A stretch of DNA of 64,000 nt. Source: Dyella choica. GTDB taxonomy: Bacteria; Pseudomonadota; Gammaproteobacteria; Xanthomonadales; Rhodanobacteraceae. Shown in pieces: positions 49,116 through 60,104 of the stretch. The position numbers and the translations under genes are program-made. The DNA lies in contig NZ_RYYV01000002.1 of the NCBI RefSeq assembly GCF_003977665.1, positions 310,001 through 374,000 on the forward strand. The letters are read 5' to 3'. Every line of letters begins with the position of its first letter. Positions within the stretch are counted from its first letter, which is position 1. The notes beneath the pieces were generated by a model that was given only the letters and a program-made list of their open reading frames with translations, was not told where the DNA came from and did no database searches.

Positions 49116-50027
49116 ATGGACAAATTGCTTGCATTGAGAGCGTTCGTGGACGTCGCCGAAACCGGCGGATTTTCCAAGGCGGCACGTCGCATGGGCGTGG
49201 CGACCTCCTCGGTGACCCGGCTCCTGGATGCGCTTGAGGAGTCGCTCGGCAGTGCGCTGCTTACTCGCACCACGCGTCAGGTGACGCTCACGGACGCAGG
49301 CGTCGCCTATCTCGAGCACGTCGCCCGCATCCTGGACGAGCTGGAGGAAGCCGACGGCAGTGTCACTGACGCGGGCGGCGAGCCCACCGGGCCGTTGCGT
49401 GTTTCCTTGCCCGTGACATTCGGCCGCCTTCTGCTCGGGCCGCATATCGCCAGCTTCATGACATCCTACCCACGCGTGTCGCTGGATTTGCTGATGACGG
49501 ACACCTACGTCGACTTCGTGGCCGACCGCATCGATATCGCCGTTCGCATCGGCCAGCCGGCGAATCAGCCGCAACTCATCGTCAAGCCGCTGACCGAACA
49601 CCATCGGTTCGTCGTCGCCAGCCACGAATACCTTTCAAGCCACGGCGTACCCAGCGTGCCGGCCGATTTGTCTCGGCATGAATGCCTGCGGTTCTCCTAT
49701 CAGAAAGGCCGGCAGCACTGGTCGTTCACGGACAAGCGCGGCACGGCACGGGTGGCCGTGAACGGGCGCTTGGCGGTCAATAGCTCGGATATGCTGCGCG
49801 AAGCGACATTGAGTGGATTCGGCGTGGCCCTGCTGCCGGAATGGCTGGTCGACGAAGATGTCAGGACCGGTCGCCTACGGCGCATTTTCGAGGCGTATTC
49901 GGTCAATCCTTCCGAGCACGTGACCAGCATTTATGCGGCTTACCTCCCCAATCGCCGGCATTCGCGCAAGGTCCAGGTTTTCATCGAGTTCCTGCGCCAG
50001 CACCTGAGCCGGCCAGCATTGGCCTGA
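49116..50027 (+). CDS. LysR-family transcriptional regulator
   Basis: A 303-residue LysR protein: helix-turn-helix LRAFVDVAETGGFSKAARRMGVATSSVTRLLDALEESLGSALL and a full effector domain (GPLRVSLPVTFGRLLLGPHIASF, VADRIDIAVRIGQP, GFGVALLPEWLV). It belongs to the same broad class as the LysR at 28233 but is not a close copy. Probable regulator of the divergent FrnE-like gene. Effector unknown. Confidence 0.93.
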   Translation: MDKLLALRAFVDVAETGGFSKAARRMGVATSSVTRLLDALEESLGSALLTRTTRQVTLTDAGVAYLEHVARILDELEEADGSVTDAGGEPTGPLRVSLPVTFGRLLLGPHIASFMTSYPRVSLDLLMTDTYVDFVADRIDIAVRIGQPANQPQLIVKPLTEHHRFVVASHEYLSSHGVPSVPADLSRHECLRFSYQKGRQHWSFTDKRGTARVAVNGRLAVNSSDMLREATLSGFGVALLPEWLVDEDVRTGRLRRIFEAYSVNPSEHVTSIYAAYLPNRRHSRKVQVFIEFLRQHLSRPALA

Positions 50028-50055
50028 ATCCTTGACGGCGCCTGTTTTGCTGCCG

Positions 50056-51207
50056 CTATGGATGATGCAACGCGCTTCGGGAAGAGGAGATGTCCATGAT
50101 CTTGTCACCCATGGCGATGCCCCATTCGGTCATGCGTGTGCCGAGCTGAAGCTGCTCGGCTTCCCATTCGGCAAGGCACTGCTCAATTGTTGCGGCACGC
50201 TTGTCCAGCGCCCTCGCCAGCGCTATGGCATTGGTGGCCGCCTTGGCCGTGCTTCCCGCGGTATGCGGCCGCGGGATGAAGGCCGCGTCGCCCAGCAGCA
50301 CGGCACGGCCGAACACCATCTGCGGAACCTGCAGGTCCAGGATCGCCTGCGCAAAAGGATCCACGGTCCGTTCCAGCAGTTCCTGGAAAGTCGGCGCCAA
50401 AAGTTCGCGCGCAGCGGTGCGCAGGGCATGGATGTCGCTGTCTTTCATGGCGCCGGGGGGTAGCGAGAAGGTTCGCTGGCGGCCGTGCCGATCCCGCATG
50501 AGCGAGGTCAGTCCCTCCCCCGCGGCTACTTTGCGATACCAGACCCAGTTCCAGCGGCGATGTCCCGGCAGCGTGGATTCGTCCAGTCCCGGGACCAGGT
50601 ATTCCAGCAGCAGATGATCCGCCCCCTGCTGGAACGCGAAGACCTCCATCAGTTTGTCGCTCGCTGACCCGGATAGCTCCTGCTCCGGCAGCAGGCCCCT
50701 GAAGGCTACGTAGCCCGCATACCTGGGGTGGATGTTGTCGATCAGCAGAGCACGCAAGCTGGAACCCGGACCATCGGCGCCAACCAACAGATCGCCCTCT
50801 TCCATCCGTCCGCTGGAGAAATGAGCTCGCACCTTTGTGCCGTCCTGCTCAAGCCGCACGAACTCCTCTGAGCGATGTACAACCCCATCGGGCAGGCTGC
50901 GGGACATGGTGGCATACAGCATGTTCCACGAAGTCTGTGTCTGCGGCATGTACGAGCGATGGGTGACACGGTCTTCGCGATCGAGGTAGATCCGGTCTCC
51001 CGAACGGACGCCCAGCATGTGGCCATGCTCGACTCCCGCAAAGCGGAATGCCGCAATGACGTCGGGCTGAAGCACGATGCCGCCGCCGCGGCTGCTGAGT
51101 TCACTGGGTGACCGCTCGAAAACCTGCACTTCCCAGCCAATTGCACGCAATGCAATAGCCGTGAACAGGCCGCCGAGGGAGCCGCCGATGATCAATGCGC
51201 GCGGCAT
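50056..51207 (-). CDS. FAD-dependent aromatic monooxygenase
   Basis: A 383-residue flavoprotein: dinucleotide fold ALIIGGSLGGLFTAIALRAIGWEV with GxGxxG variant GGSLGG, the DG motif VGADGPGSSLRALL, and the GD motif AVLLGDAAFIPRPHTAGSTAKAATNA. The details (GGGIVLQPDVIAAFR, PRPHTAGSTAKAA) resemble 2,6-dihydroxypyridine 3-hydroxylase-type enzymes more than p-hydroxybenzoate hydroxylase. Near a nicotinate-dehydrogenase-like operon this could point to N-heterocycle breakdown, but no other pathway gene is present. Convergent with the LysR gene. Confidence 0.85.
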   Translation of the reverse strand: MPRALIIGGSLGGLFTAIALRAIGWEVQVFERSPSELSSRGGGIVLQPDVIAAFRFAGVEHGHMLGVRSGDRIYLDREDRVTHRSYMPQTQTSWNMLYATMSRSLPDGVVHRSEEFVRLEQDGTKVRAHFSSGRMEEGDLLVGADGPGSSLRALLIDNIHPRYAGYVAFRGLLPEQELSGSASDKLMEVFAFQQGADHLLLEYLVPGLDESTLPGHRRWNWVWYRKVAAGEGLTSLMRDRHGRQRTFSLPPGAMKDSDIHALRTAARELLAPTFQELLERTVDPFAQAILDLQVPQMVFGRAVLLGDAAFIPRPHTAGSTAKAATNAIALARALDKRAATIEQCLAEWEAEQLQLGTRMTEWGIAMGDKIMDISSSRSALHHP

Positions 51208-51234
51208 GGGAATGCGCCCCCGTCGGAATTCAGT

Positions 51235-51591
51235 TTACGCTTCGTGCGCGGCATAGATGGCCTCCGGCATCGCCAACAGCCTAGCCCGCGTAATCGGCTC
51301 GCCACTCCTGTCCGAAATTCCATAGCTTCCCGTGTCGATCTTTTCGATCGCGCGCTTGATCTTCGCCAGCCGCCTGGTCAAGGCGCTGAGCTGGGCTTCG
51401 TTGTTTTCCTCGATGGCGAGGCGTTCCGCACTATCGGCGTCATCGTGTGCTTCGCCGCCCGCTTCCCGCTGCAGATCGGACTGTTCATGGCTCGCGAAAT
51501 TTGCCATCGACAAAAGCTCATCGCGCATGCCAATCAGTCGATGGCGCTGCGTAGCCAGAAACGCTTTATCGAAATCAGGGTGTTCTTTCAT
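51235..51591 (-). CDS. TraR/DksA-like protein lacking zinc cysteines
   Basis: AAGGAG precedes ATG 51591, giving 118 residues. An N-terminal coiled coil (about 10-75, acidic, LDSxxE-type) is followed by KIDTGSYGISDRSGEPITRARLLAMPEAIYAAHE, the C-terminal DksA motif with the zinc Cys replaced (GTYGiC... becomes GSYGIS; the final CxxC is gone). It may still enter the RNA-polymerase secondary channel, as Cys-less DksA2 of Pseudomonas does. It is last of three coupled minus-strand genes. Confidence 0.82.
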   Translation of the reverse strand: MKEHPDFDKAFLATQRHRLIGMRDELLSMANFASHEQSDLQREAGGEAHDDADSAERLAIEENNEAQLSALTRRLAKIKRAIEKIDTGSYGISDRSGEPITRARLLAMPEAIYAAHEA

Positions 51592-51935
51592 GGACCGGAC
51601 TCCTTGCGTCCTTTGAACGACGAATGACGGATTCGCCGGCTGGTGGCCACGGGGATGTCTACGCCGAACGAGCGCGCTATTTCGTCCCAAACCAGATCGT
51701 CGTGGCCTTCGATCAGGATGTCATAGGCGTTTTTTCCGTCGAATGCCCGTTGATGCAGACACATCCAGCGCGCTGCCTTGCGGCCGTCCCCGAGATGTTC
51801 GATGAGCGCCTGCGCGAGCGCGGGATGGCGTTTCTGGAACGCATCGAAGGCATCCATGATCGCCGCATCGCGTTGTAACGTAGCCGCTCGTATGGCAAAG
51901 CATGCCTGCTTGATGCCCAACATTGCGTTTCCCAT
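51588..51935 (-). CDS. Small protein with Xre/MbcA-like antitoxin tail
   Basis: ATG 51935 (AGGGG upstream) gives 115 residues; a TTG at 51950 is less likely. Its end reads LIEHLGDGRKAARWMCLHQ, AFDGKNAYDILIEGHDDLVWDEIARSFG, which resembles the DUF2384/MbcA toxin-binding domain (a WL/WM step, then xLxGxxPxxLL). No helix-turn-helix is clear. Its stop overlaps the DksA-like start by ATGA. No partner toxin was recognised, so a TA role is unproven; a general small regulator is equally possible. Confidence 0.55.
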   Translation of the reverse strand: MGNAMLGIKQACFAIRAATLQRDAAIMDAFDAFQKRHPALAQALIEHLGDGRKAARWMCLHQRAFDGKNAYDILIEGHDDLVWDEIARSFGVDIPVATSRRIRHSSFKGRKESGP

Positions 51936-51946
51936 GCGTGACCCCT

Positions 51947-52249
51947 TCAACCCTGCTCGCGTTCGCTTATGGATCTCAAGAATTCGAGCACTTCCGCAGT
52001 TCTCCCCATGGACACCAGCATTTCTGCAGTCAGGTTACCGAGCTGGCAAATCCTGACTTGCCGGTACCAGTTCATCAGCTCATCGGGGCGCGGCTCGATT
52101 TCCGCAGCCACCCGCAAAACGGCGGATTCGCCCACCATGCTTGCGCGGAACGGCTCTAGACGGCCGCCGGCAAGAGAGTGCGCGACCTGCTTTTGGAGAA
52201 AAAAACCAATGTGCTTCACCAACTCATCTGTTCGAAACGTCATTGCCAT
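51947..52249 (-). CDS. Hypothetical 100-residue protein
   Basis: A 100-residue mostly helical soluble protein, KQVAHSLAGGRLEPFRASMVGESAVLRVAAEIEPRPDELMNWYR, with no motif recognised. Two ATGs (52249 and 52243) are possible starts. It is the first gene of a tight minus-strand trio with the MbcA-like and DksA-like genes (12-bp and overlapping junctions). The context suggests a stress or growth-control unit. Function unknown. Confidence 0.6.
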   Translation of the reverse strand: MAMTFRTDELVKHIGFFLQKQVAHSLAGGRLEPFRASMVGESAVLRVAAEIEPRPDELMNWYRQVRICQLGNLTAEMLVSMGRTAEVLEFLRSISEREQG

Positions 52250-52258
52250 ATATCCGTT

Positions 52259-52294
52259 GCGGACCCGTCGGGACGGCCTCCCTGACGGGTCCGC
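52259..52294 (-). terminator. Hairpin after katG
   Basis: GCGGACCCGTC (52259-52269) and GACGGGTCCGC (52284-52294) form a perfect 11-bp stem with a 14-base loop, directly downstream of the katG stop. There is no T-run on either side, so termination may need Rho or the stem may only shield the message end. Confidence 0.5.
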
Positions 52295-52302
52295 CTAAGC
52301 GA

Positions 52303-54905
<2,603 letters not shown>

Positions 54906-55334
54906 ATGACCAAGCTTCGAAAAAACGCGCAAAAGTCTTCGCAGCCCTTTGCCGTCATCCATACCGATGAAGAGTGGCGTGAACGGCTCACTCCGGAGCA
55001 ATACGAAGTGCTCAGAGGACACGGCACGGAACTGCCTGGCTCATGCGCCCTGCTCTACGAGACGCGACCCGGAGCCTTTACTTGCGCAGGCTGCGGCCAA
55101 AAGATTTTCATCGGGGGCAGCAAATTCAACAGCAGAACCGGCTGGCCCAGCTTCAACGAACCGGTTGCCGGCTCGATTGGCACATCGCAGGACCAAAGTT
55201 TCGGCATGGAGCGAACCGAGGTCCACTGCAGCCGCTGCGGCGGTCACCTTGGGCATGTTTTCCCCGACGGCCCGCCGCCAACGGGGCTTCGCTACTGCAT
55301 CAACGGGGTGGCGATGAACTTTGTGCCCGACTAA
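54906..55334 (+). CDS. msrB: Peptide-methionine (R)-S-oxide reductase
   Basis: A 142-residue MsrB: zinc pairs FTCAGCGQ and HCSRCGGH, the SGTGWPSF-like SRTGWPSFNEP, and the catalytic Cys in GLRYCINGVAMNF. It repairs methionine-R-sulfoxide in oxidised proteins. Placed divergent to katG, which fits a shared peroxide response. The N-terminus is slightly basic, with no signal peptide, so it is cytoplasmic. Confidence 0.96.
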   Translation: MTKLRKNAQKSSQPFAVIHTDEEWRERLTPEQYEVLRGHGTELPGSCALLYETRPGAFTCAGCGQKIFIGGSKFNSRTGWPSFNEPVAGSIGTSQDQSFGMERTEVHCSRCGGHLGHVFPDGPPPTGLRYCINGVAMNFVPD

Positions 55335-55395
55335 GGATGGTCCGAAAAAGCCCGTCCCGGTACACACCAGGACTTAAGCTACGCCAGGTCAGGCA

Positions 55396-56826
55396 TCACC
55401 AGCCCCAGCGCATTTCGACGCCCAGATAATTCGAATCCTTGCCTCCCGCGCGCCGCAAGACCGGCGCCACGAAGTAGCGGTCGGCTTCCAGGCTGAAGGC
55501 CAGATTGCGTGCCGCATTCCAGTTGACCTGCAGCTCCGCGTAGATGCTGCTGCGCCGGCCGGGCTTGCCCGCCGTTCCTGGAACGGGAATATCCGGCTGA
55601 ACATAGATCGCGTCCTGGAGGGTCTGTCGCCACAACATGCCGAACGAGGCCGTCAGTTTCACGCCATCCCGCGGCACCAGCGCTAGCGACGGCTTGAAGT
55701 GGACGAAGTTGGTGTAGCCGGTGTAACCGGACATCGTGACGTAATAGCCGTTCGGGAACAGCGGATTGAAGGTTTCGACCACCCGGCCCGTCAGATTGTG
55801 ATTGCCCGAGGCCGCATCCAATTGCATACCGATGCGCGGAGTCCAGCCCCATTGCTTGAACGTCCATCCGGCCAGCGACCCGAACGCCCAGGCGTCGACG
55901 TTCTTGGCATCGATGCTGCCGCCCTGCTTCACTCCTTCGACATCCCAGTCCAAGGCCTGCGCATTGCCTTTGTAGTGCACGTCCCAGCTCTGTCGTTCCT
56001 CATTGCCGGAAGCCGCCAGGAAATGGACGCGATCCTGCCGGAAATCGGAAAAACTGACGCTCACTTCACTGCCGGCCGTGAGGCGCCGCTGCACGCGCAC
56101 ACCACCGAACAACAGGTGTCGATTGCTGAAATCATCGAAAGCCGAAAGGTTCCGGTATTGCACCGGCTGGCTGACGAAGCCCGAGATACGCCATGCACCA
56201 CGCTCGTAATCGGCCCAGATCGCATCGTAGGCCTGACGGACATTGGGTCCATCGCGCACCGAAATGAAGCGCTGCAGATCGAAGCCCATTTCCTGGCGGC
56301 CTATGCGCAGCTTGAACAGGCCGTCACCGAGCTTGCGCTGCGTATCCACAAACGCAAGCCGCAGGTCGAGCCGGTTGGCGTCCACGGACTTGGGGTGATC
56401 GAGCCACGGCGCCAGCGCATTTTCCAACTGCACGAACAGCCGGGTGTTGTCGGTGAGATGTGCATCGGCATGTACTTGCAAACGATGCAGGAGGTAATTC
56501 TGATGGCCGCCACCCGCAGCACCGAACAAAGGGGGATCAACGCTGACGACACGCTCACGCAGCGTTACGCCAAGCGAGAGATAGCGTTTCGGGTCATGCT
56601 TGGAAAAAGCAAGATACTTGAGGGCGTCACCGGGCATCCGGGGCACGCGGGGATCGGCCAGCACCGACCAGTCTTCCTGCCAGCGGAAGAAATCGATGGC
56701 GGGTCGTGCGGGTGACGTTTGATTCGCGGCGTCATCCGCCCACGTGGAGAGCGGCCAGCCGGCGGCGCACGCGAGAGCCAAAGGCATGAAGCGTTTCCAC
56801 TTAGATAAGCTGCGATGCCGATTCAT
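55396..56826 (-). CDS. Alginate-export-family outer-membrane porin
   Basis: A 476-residue beta-barrel with a signal peptide (MPLALACAAGWPLSTWA, then the mature DDAANQTS). The barrel reads LSLGVTLRERV, ADAHLTDNTRLFVQLENALA, LRIGRQEMGFDLQRFISVRDGPNVRQAYDAIWADYE and ends in the C-terminal aromatic EMRWGW, all typical of the Alginate_exp family (AlgE-like and related porins). No alginate genes are near, so it may import or export other compounds. It precedes the VOC and amidohydrolase genes on the same strand, although the gaps are 30-85 bp. Confidence 0.88.
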   Translation of the reverse strand: MNRHRSLSKWKRFMPLALACAAGWPLSTWADDAANQTSPARPAIDFFRWQEDWSVLADPRVPRMPGDALKYLAFSKHDPKRYLSLGVTLRERVVSVDPPLFGAAGGGHQNYLLHRLQVHADAHLTDNTRLFVQLENALAPWLDHPKSVDANRLDLRLAFVDTQRKLGDGLFKLRIGRQEMGFDLQRFISVRDGPNVRQAYDAIWADYERGAWRISGFVSQPVQYRNLSAFDDFSNRHLLFGGVRVQRRLTAGSEVSVSFSDFRQDRVHFLAASGNEERQSWDVHYKGNAQALDWDVEGVKQGGSIDAKNVDAWAFGSLAGWTFKQWGWTPRIGMQLDAASGNHNLTGRVVETFNPLFPNGYYVTMSGYTGYTNFVHFKPSLALVPRDGVKLTASFGMLWRQTLQDAIYVQPDIPVPGTAGKPGRRSSIYAELQVNWNAARNLAFSLEADRYFVAPVLRRAGGKDSNYLGVEMRWGW

Positions 56827-56855
56827 GCCTTTGGTTCACCGAGGATGGTTCGTGC

Positions 56856-57776
56856 TCAGTGCGCGCCAGGCGCATGAATTTCCGCGATGTAGCCGCCGGG
56901 AAATTGCACGATCGCCGCGGACCGCTTATCCGCGGTGTAGGGGGCGACCAGGATCGAAACGCCGGCCGCCTTGGCCTTGCTCAGGGTTTCGTCCAAGTTG
57001 GCGACCTCGTAGCCGGTCATTTCACGGCCATACGGGTACGGCAGATGGCCGTCGGTGACCAGTAAGGTGAGCTTGCCGAACCCCGATTCGATGCGAACCC
57101 GGCGATAGGTGTCGTTCGGACGCCCGATCTCGACGCCGGGTGCCTGGGCGTCGTCGGAAATCACCTTGCCGTGCGAAAAGGTCAGGAAGCTATGCACCAG
57201 CGCGTCGGCACGATTGCGCGACACATAGAGGCGATTTTCCGGCACAGTCTGCAGCGGCTTGTACGATGGCGGCGTGGTGTGCCAGTAGAGCTGCATGTTG
57301 ACGCCGCCCGGCCATTGAATGACCACGTCGCGACCGATGGGATCGGGGAAGGTGTCGACCAGCACGTCCGCGCCCGCCGCCTGTGCCGAGGCCACGGCAG
57401 CGTCGATATCCGTCACCAGGTAACCGGTACGCTCTGCCCCGAACGGATAAGGAACCGGCGTCTTGAAACCGAACACCGACAAGCTGCCGGCGGGCGTCAG
57501 CACCAGCTGGGACATGGTCTTGCTCGGTGTGGGCGTCACGGTGAACACGCCCTGCTTGGTCGTCGTCCCGCCAAACGTGGCGACCAGACTGGAAACGAAG
57601 CGGTCGAAATCTTCAGCTGCCACGTAAACATGGGTGGTGTCGTACTGCGGAGCCACGGCCACGTTGGCTGAGGGCGTCTCGCCCGCCACCACGGACGTGG
57701 CCTGCAGGGTGCACAGACCACCGCCCGCGAAGGCGAGCAGTGCGGCGGAAAAAGCCCATGATGAAAAATTGCGCAT
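56856..57776 (-). CDS. Exported VOC (glyoxalase-like) protein
   Basis: A 306-residue protein with a signal peptide (FSAALLAFAGGGLC, then TLQATSVVAG). Two VOC modules follow: THVYVAAEDFDRFVSSLVATFGG, GYLVTDIDAAVASAQAAGADVLVDTF and RLYVSRNRADALVHSF, then GYEVANLDETLSKAKAAGVSILVAPY. Metal-binding residues are partly placed (His in THVYV, Glu in EIHAPG). Most VOC proteins are cytosolic; an exported form is less usual. Downstream of the amidohydrolase on the same strand. Confidence 0.8.
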   Translation of the reverse strand: MRNFSSWAFSAALLAFAGGGLCTLQATSVVAGETPSANVAVAPQYDTTHVYVAAEDFDRFVSSLVATFGGTTTKQGVFTVTPTPSKTMSQLVLTPAGSLSVFGFKTPVPYPFGAERTGYLVTDIDAAVASAQAAGADVLVDTFPDPIGRDVVIQWPGGVNMQLYWHTTPPSYKPLQTVPENRLYVSRNRADALVHSFLTFSHGKVISDDAQAPGVEIGRPNDTYRRVRIESGFGKLTLLVTDGHLPYPYGREMTGYEVANLDETLSKAKAAGVSILVAPYTADKRSAAIVQFPGGYIAEIHAPGAH

Positions 57777-57860
57777 GATGATTGGTGTTCCTTGATTCGA
57801 TACGGGTGCGTGTTGCAATCTGAAAACGATCACGTCGGTCTGCTGGCACTCGCAGCCATG

Positions 57861-59738
57861 TCATACCGCCCAGCAAGAGCATCCGAGCGCACCCCAGAAC
57901 GACTTCAGGTCCGACTCGGAAAGCGGCAGCTTGGCCGACCAGGCGCTGATGTGATCATGGTTATGTACGGCGCATCCGCTGCAGCTGCATGCTTGCACCA
58001 GGTTCGCTGCAGGTTTCGCATCCTGCCATGCGCCATAGCCGCCGAAGGTACGCACGGGCGACCAGTCGGGCATAGCGGGTGGCACCGAGGTTTGATCGAA
58101 GTCCCGGAAGCCGTTGGCGCCGTAGACGACCTTGCCGCCAACGATGGTCATGTCGGAGGTGATGTCGGCGATGTCCTGCTCGGCGCACGCGAAATAGTCG
58201 AGGCTCGGCACGATCAGATCCGCCAGCTGGCCGATCTTGATCTGCCCTTTGTTGCCTTCTTCGTTCGAGAACCACGTGACGTACTGGGTCCACATGCGCA
58301 AGGCGGTTTCGCGGTCCACGCAATTGTGCTGCGGATACAGCCGCAGGCCGCCGACGGTGCGCCCGGTCACCAGCCAGGACAGCGACACCCACGGGTTATA
58401 CGACGCCACGCGCGTCGCGTCCGTGCCCGCCGATACCTTTACGCCTTTTTCGAGCATGCGCGCCACCGGCGGAGTCGCCGCCGCCGCGGCCGCACCGTAG
58501 CGCTCGACGAAATATTCGCCCTGGTAGGCCATGCGATGTTGCACGGCGATGCCGCCGCCGAGCGCAGCAATGCGATCGATCGAGCGCTCGGAAATGGTTT
58601 CGGCGTGATCGAAGAACCAATTGAGGCCTTGCAAGGGAATGTCGCGGTTGACGCGCTCGAATACATTCAACGCGCGATGGATGGTTTCTTCGTAGGTCGC
58701 GTGCAGCCGCCAAGGCCAGCGGTTTTCCGCCAGGATGCGCACCACGTCTTCCAGCTCGCCTTCCATCGAACTGGGCAGGTCGGGGCGTGGCTGACGGAAG
58801 TCCTCGAAGTCGGCGGCCGAGAACACCAGCATTTCACCGGCGCCATTGTGGCGGAAGTAGTCGTCGCCCTGCTTGTACCTGGAGGTCTTGGTCCAGTTGA
58901 GGAAGTCTTCTTTCTCGCCCTTCGGTTTCTGCGTGAACAGGTTGTAGGCGAGCCGAATGGTGAGCTGGCCGTCTTCGGACAGCTTGCGGATCACGGCGTA
59001 GTCTTCCGGATAATTCTGGAAGCCGCCGCCCGCGTCGATGGCCCCGGTGACACCCAGGCGATTCAATTCGCGCATGAAGTGCCGGGTGGAGTTGAGCTGG
59101 TATTCGAACGGAAGCCGGGGCCCCTTGGCCAGGGTCGAATACAGGATGGCGGCGTTCGGCTTGGCCAGCAGCAAGCCCATGGGATTGCCTGCGCCATCGC
59201 GAACGATCTGACCGCCCGGCGGTTCGGGGGTGTCTTTGGTGTAGCCGACGGCGCGCAGCGCCGCTCCATTGAGCAATGCTCGGTCGTACAGATGCAACAG
59301 GAACACCGGCGTGTCCGGCGCAACGGCATTCAACTCCTCGATCGTCGGCAAGCGTTTCTCGACGAATTGATGTTCGGTAAAACCGCCCACCACGCGCACC
59401 CATTGGGGTGCAGGCGTGATCGCAACCTGCCGGCGCAACATGTCCATCGCATCCGCCAGGGAGCGCACGCCGTCCCAGCGCAGCTCCATATTGAAATTGA
59501 GGCCGCCGCGGATGATGTGCAGATGGTTGTCGATCAGCCCGGGAAGCGCACAGCGCCCTTTCAGATCGATCACCCGCGTAGCGGAATCCGCCAGCGGAAG
59601 GACCTCGTTGTCGTGGCCGACCGCACTGAAACGGCCGCCCTTGATGGCTACCGCACTGGCAACGGGATTGGCTTTATCAAGCGTAGTGAAACGTCCCCCG
59701 CACAGAATCAGGTCGGGAGCTTGGGTGGACGGACTCAT
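57861..59738 (-). CDS. Amidohydrolase (YtcJ-like)
   Basis: AAAGGAG precedes ATG 59738, giving 625 residues. The YtcJ/amidohydrolase-3 pattern: ILCGGRFTTLDKANPVASAVAIKGGRFSAVG, the metal site GLIDNHLHIIRGG, WRLHATYEETI, FDHAE, and GTDATRVASYNPWVSLSWLVTGR. The metal ligand His/Asp residues are intact. Substrate unknown; the family includes enzymes acting on amides and cyclic ureas. It is followed by a poorly conserved Cys-rich tail (ACSCSGCAVHNHDH). Likely operon with the XapX gene upstream (13 bp). Confidence 0.9.
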   Translation of the reverse strand: MSPSTQAPDLILCGGRFTTLDKANPVASAVAIKGGRFSAVGHDNEVLPLADSATRVIDLKGRCALPGLIDNHLHIIRGGLNFNMELRWDGVRSLADAMDMLRRQVAITPAPQWVRVVGGFTEHQFVEKRLPTIEELNAVAPDTPVFLLHLYDRALLNGAALRAVGYTKDTPEPPGGQIVRDGAGNPMGLLLAKPNAAILYSTLAKGPRLPFEYQLNSTRHFMRELNRLGVTGAIDAGGGFQNYPEDYAVIRKLSEDGQLTIRLAYNLFTQKPKGEKEDFLNWTKTSRYKQGDDYFRHNGAGEMLVFSAADFEDFRQPRPDLPSSMEGELEDVVRILAENRWPWRLHATYEETIHRALNVFERVNRDIPLQGLNWFFDHAETISERSIDRIAALGGGIAVQHRMAYQGEYFVERYGAAAAAATPPVARMLEKGVKVSAGTDATRVASYNPWVSLSWLVTGRTVGGLRLYPQHNCVDRETALRMWTQYVTWFSNEEGNKGQIKIGQLADLIVPSLDYFACAEQDIADITSDMTIVGGKVVYGANGFRDFDQTSVPPAMPDWSPVRTFGGYGAWQDAKPAANLVQACSCSGCAVHNHDHISAWSAKLPLSESDLKSFWGALGCSCWAV

Positions 59739-59751
59739 GACATCTCCTTTT

Positions 59752-60042
59752 TTATCCGCGGGTGGCATCTGCGGGCGGCACTTCGAGGCGCGGCGCACTC
59801 GGAAGTTTTCCGCTCGGCAGTTCGCCGAACACATGCGGCTTGACCTGCTGGCCTACCCACACCGCTGCGCTGGTTCGTTTGGCCAACGCCTCCTTCAGTA
59901 ACGGAGGAATCTGTTCGCCGACCAGAATTCCGAGCAGGCCGACCAAGGCGATCACCGGGGGAGCCGGTGATCGCACATGGATAAGGCCGTAAATCACGCC
60001 CACCAGCAAACCGGCGGCGAGCGACAAAAGATAGAGCTTCAT
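59752..60042 (-). CDS. XapX domain protein
   Basis: ATG 60042 gives 96 residues; GAAGAGG lies upstream. Two membrane helices (LYLLSLAAGLLVGVIYGLI and PVIALVGLLGILVGEQIPPL) are those of the XapX domain (VRSPAPPVIALVGLLGxLxGEQ), found in small proteins next to amidohydrolase and isochorismatase-fold genes in many proteobacteria. The tail (KPHVFGELPSGKLPSAPRLE) is soluble. Function unknown; gene order is conserved, so it probably serves the same pathway. Confidence 0.88.
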   Translation of the reverse strand: MKLYLLSLAAGLLVGVIYGLIHVRSPAPPVIALVGLLGILVGEQIPPLLKEALAKRTSAAVWVGQQVKPHVFGELPSGKLPSAPRLEVPPADATRG

Positions 60043-60104
60043 CAATGCCTCTTCGAATCTGGCCTGACTTGACGGTTCATTCCATCTGTTCCATGCAGCA
60101 GGGC

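Noticed and set aside
57792-59843. 683-codon plus-strand open frame
   Set aside because: It is antisense to the amidohydrolase, which has motifs, length and ribosome-binding site; high GC gives long empty antisense frames.
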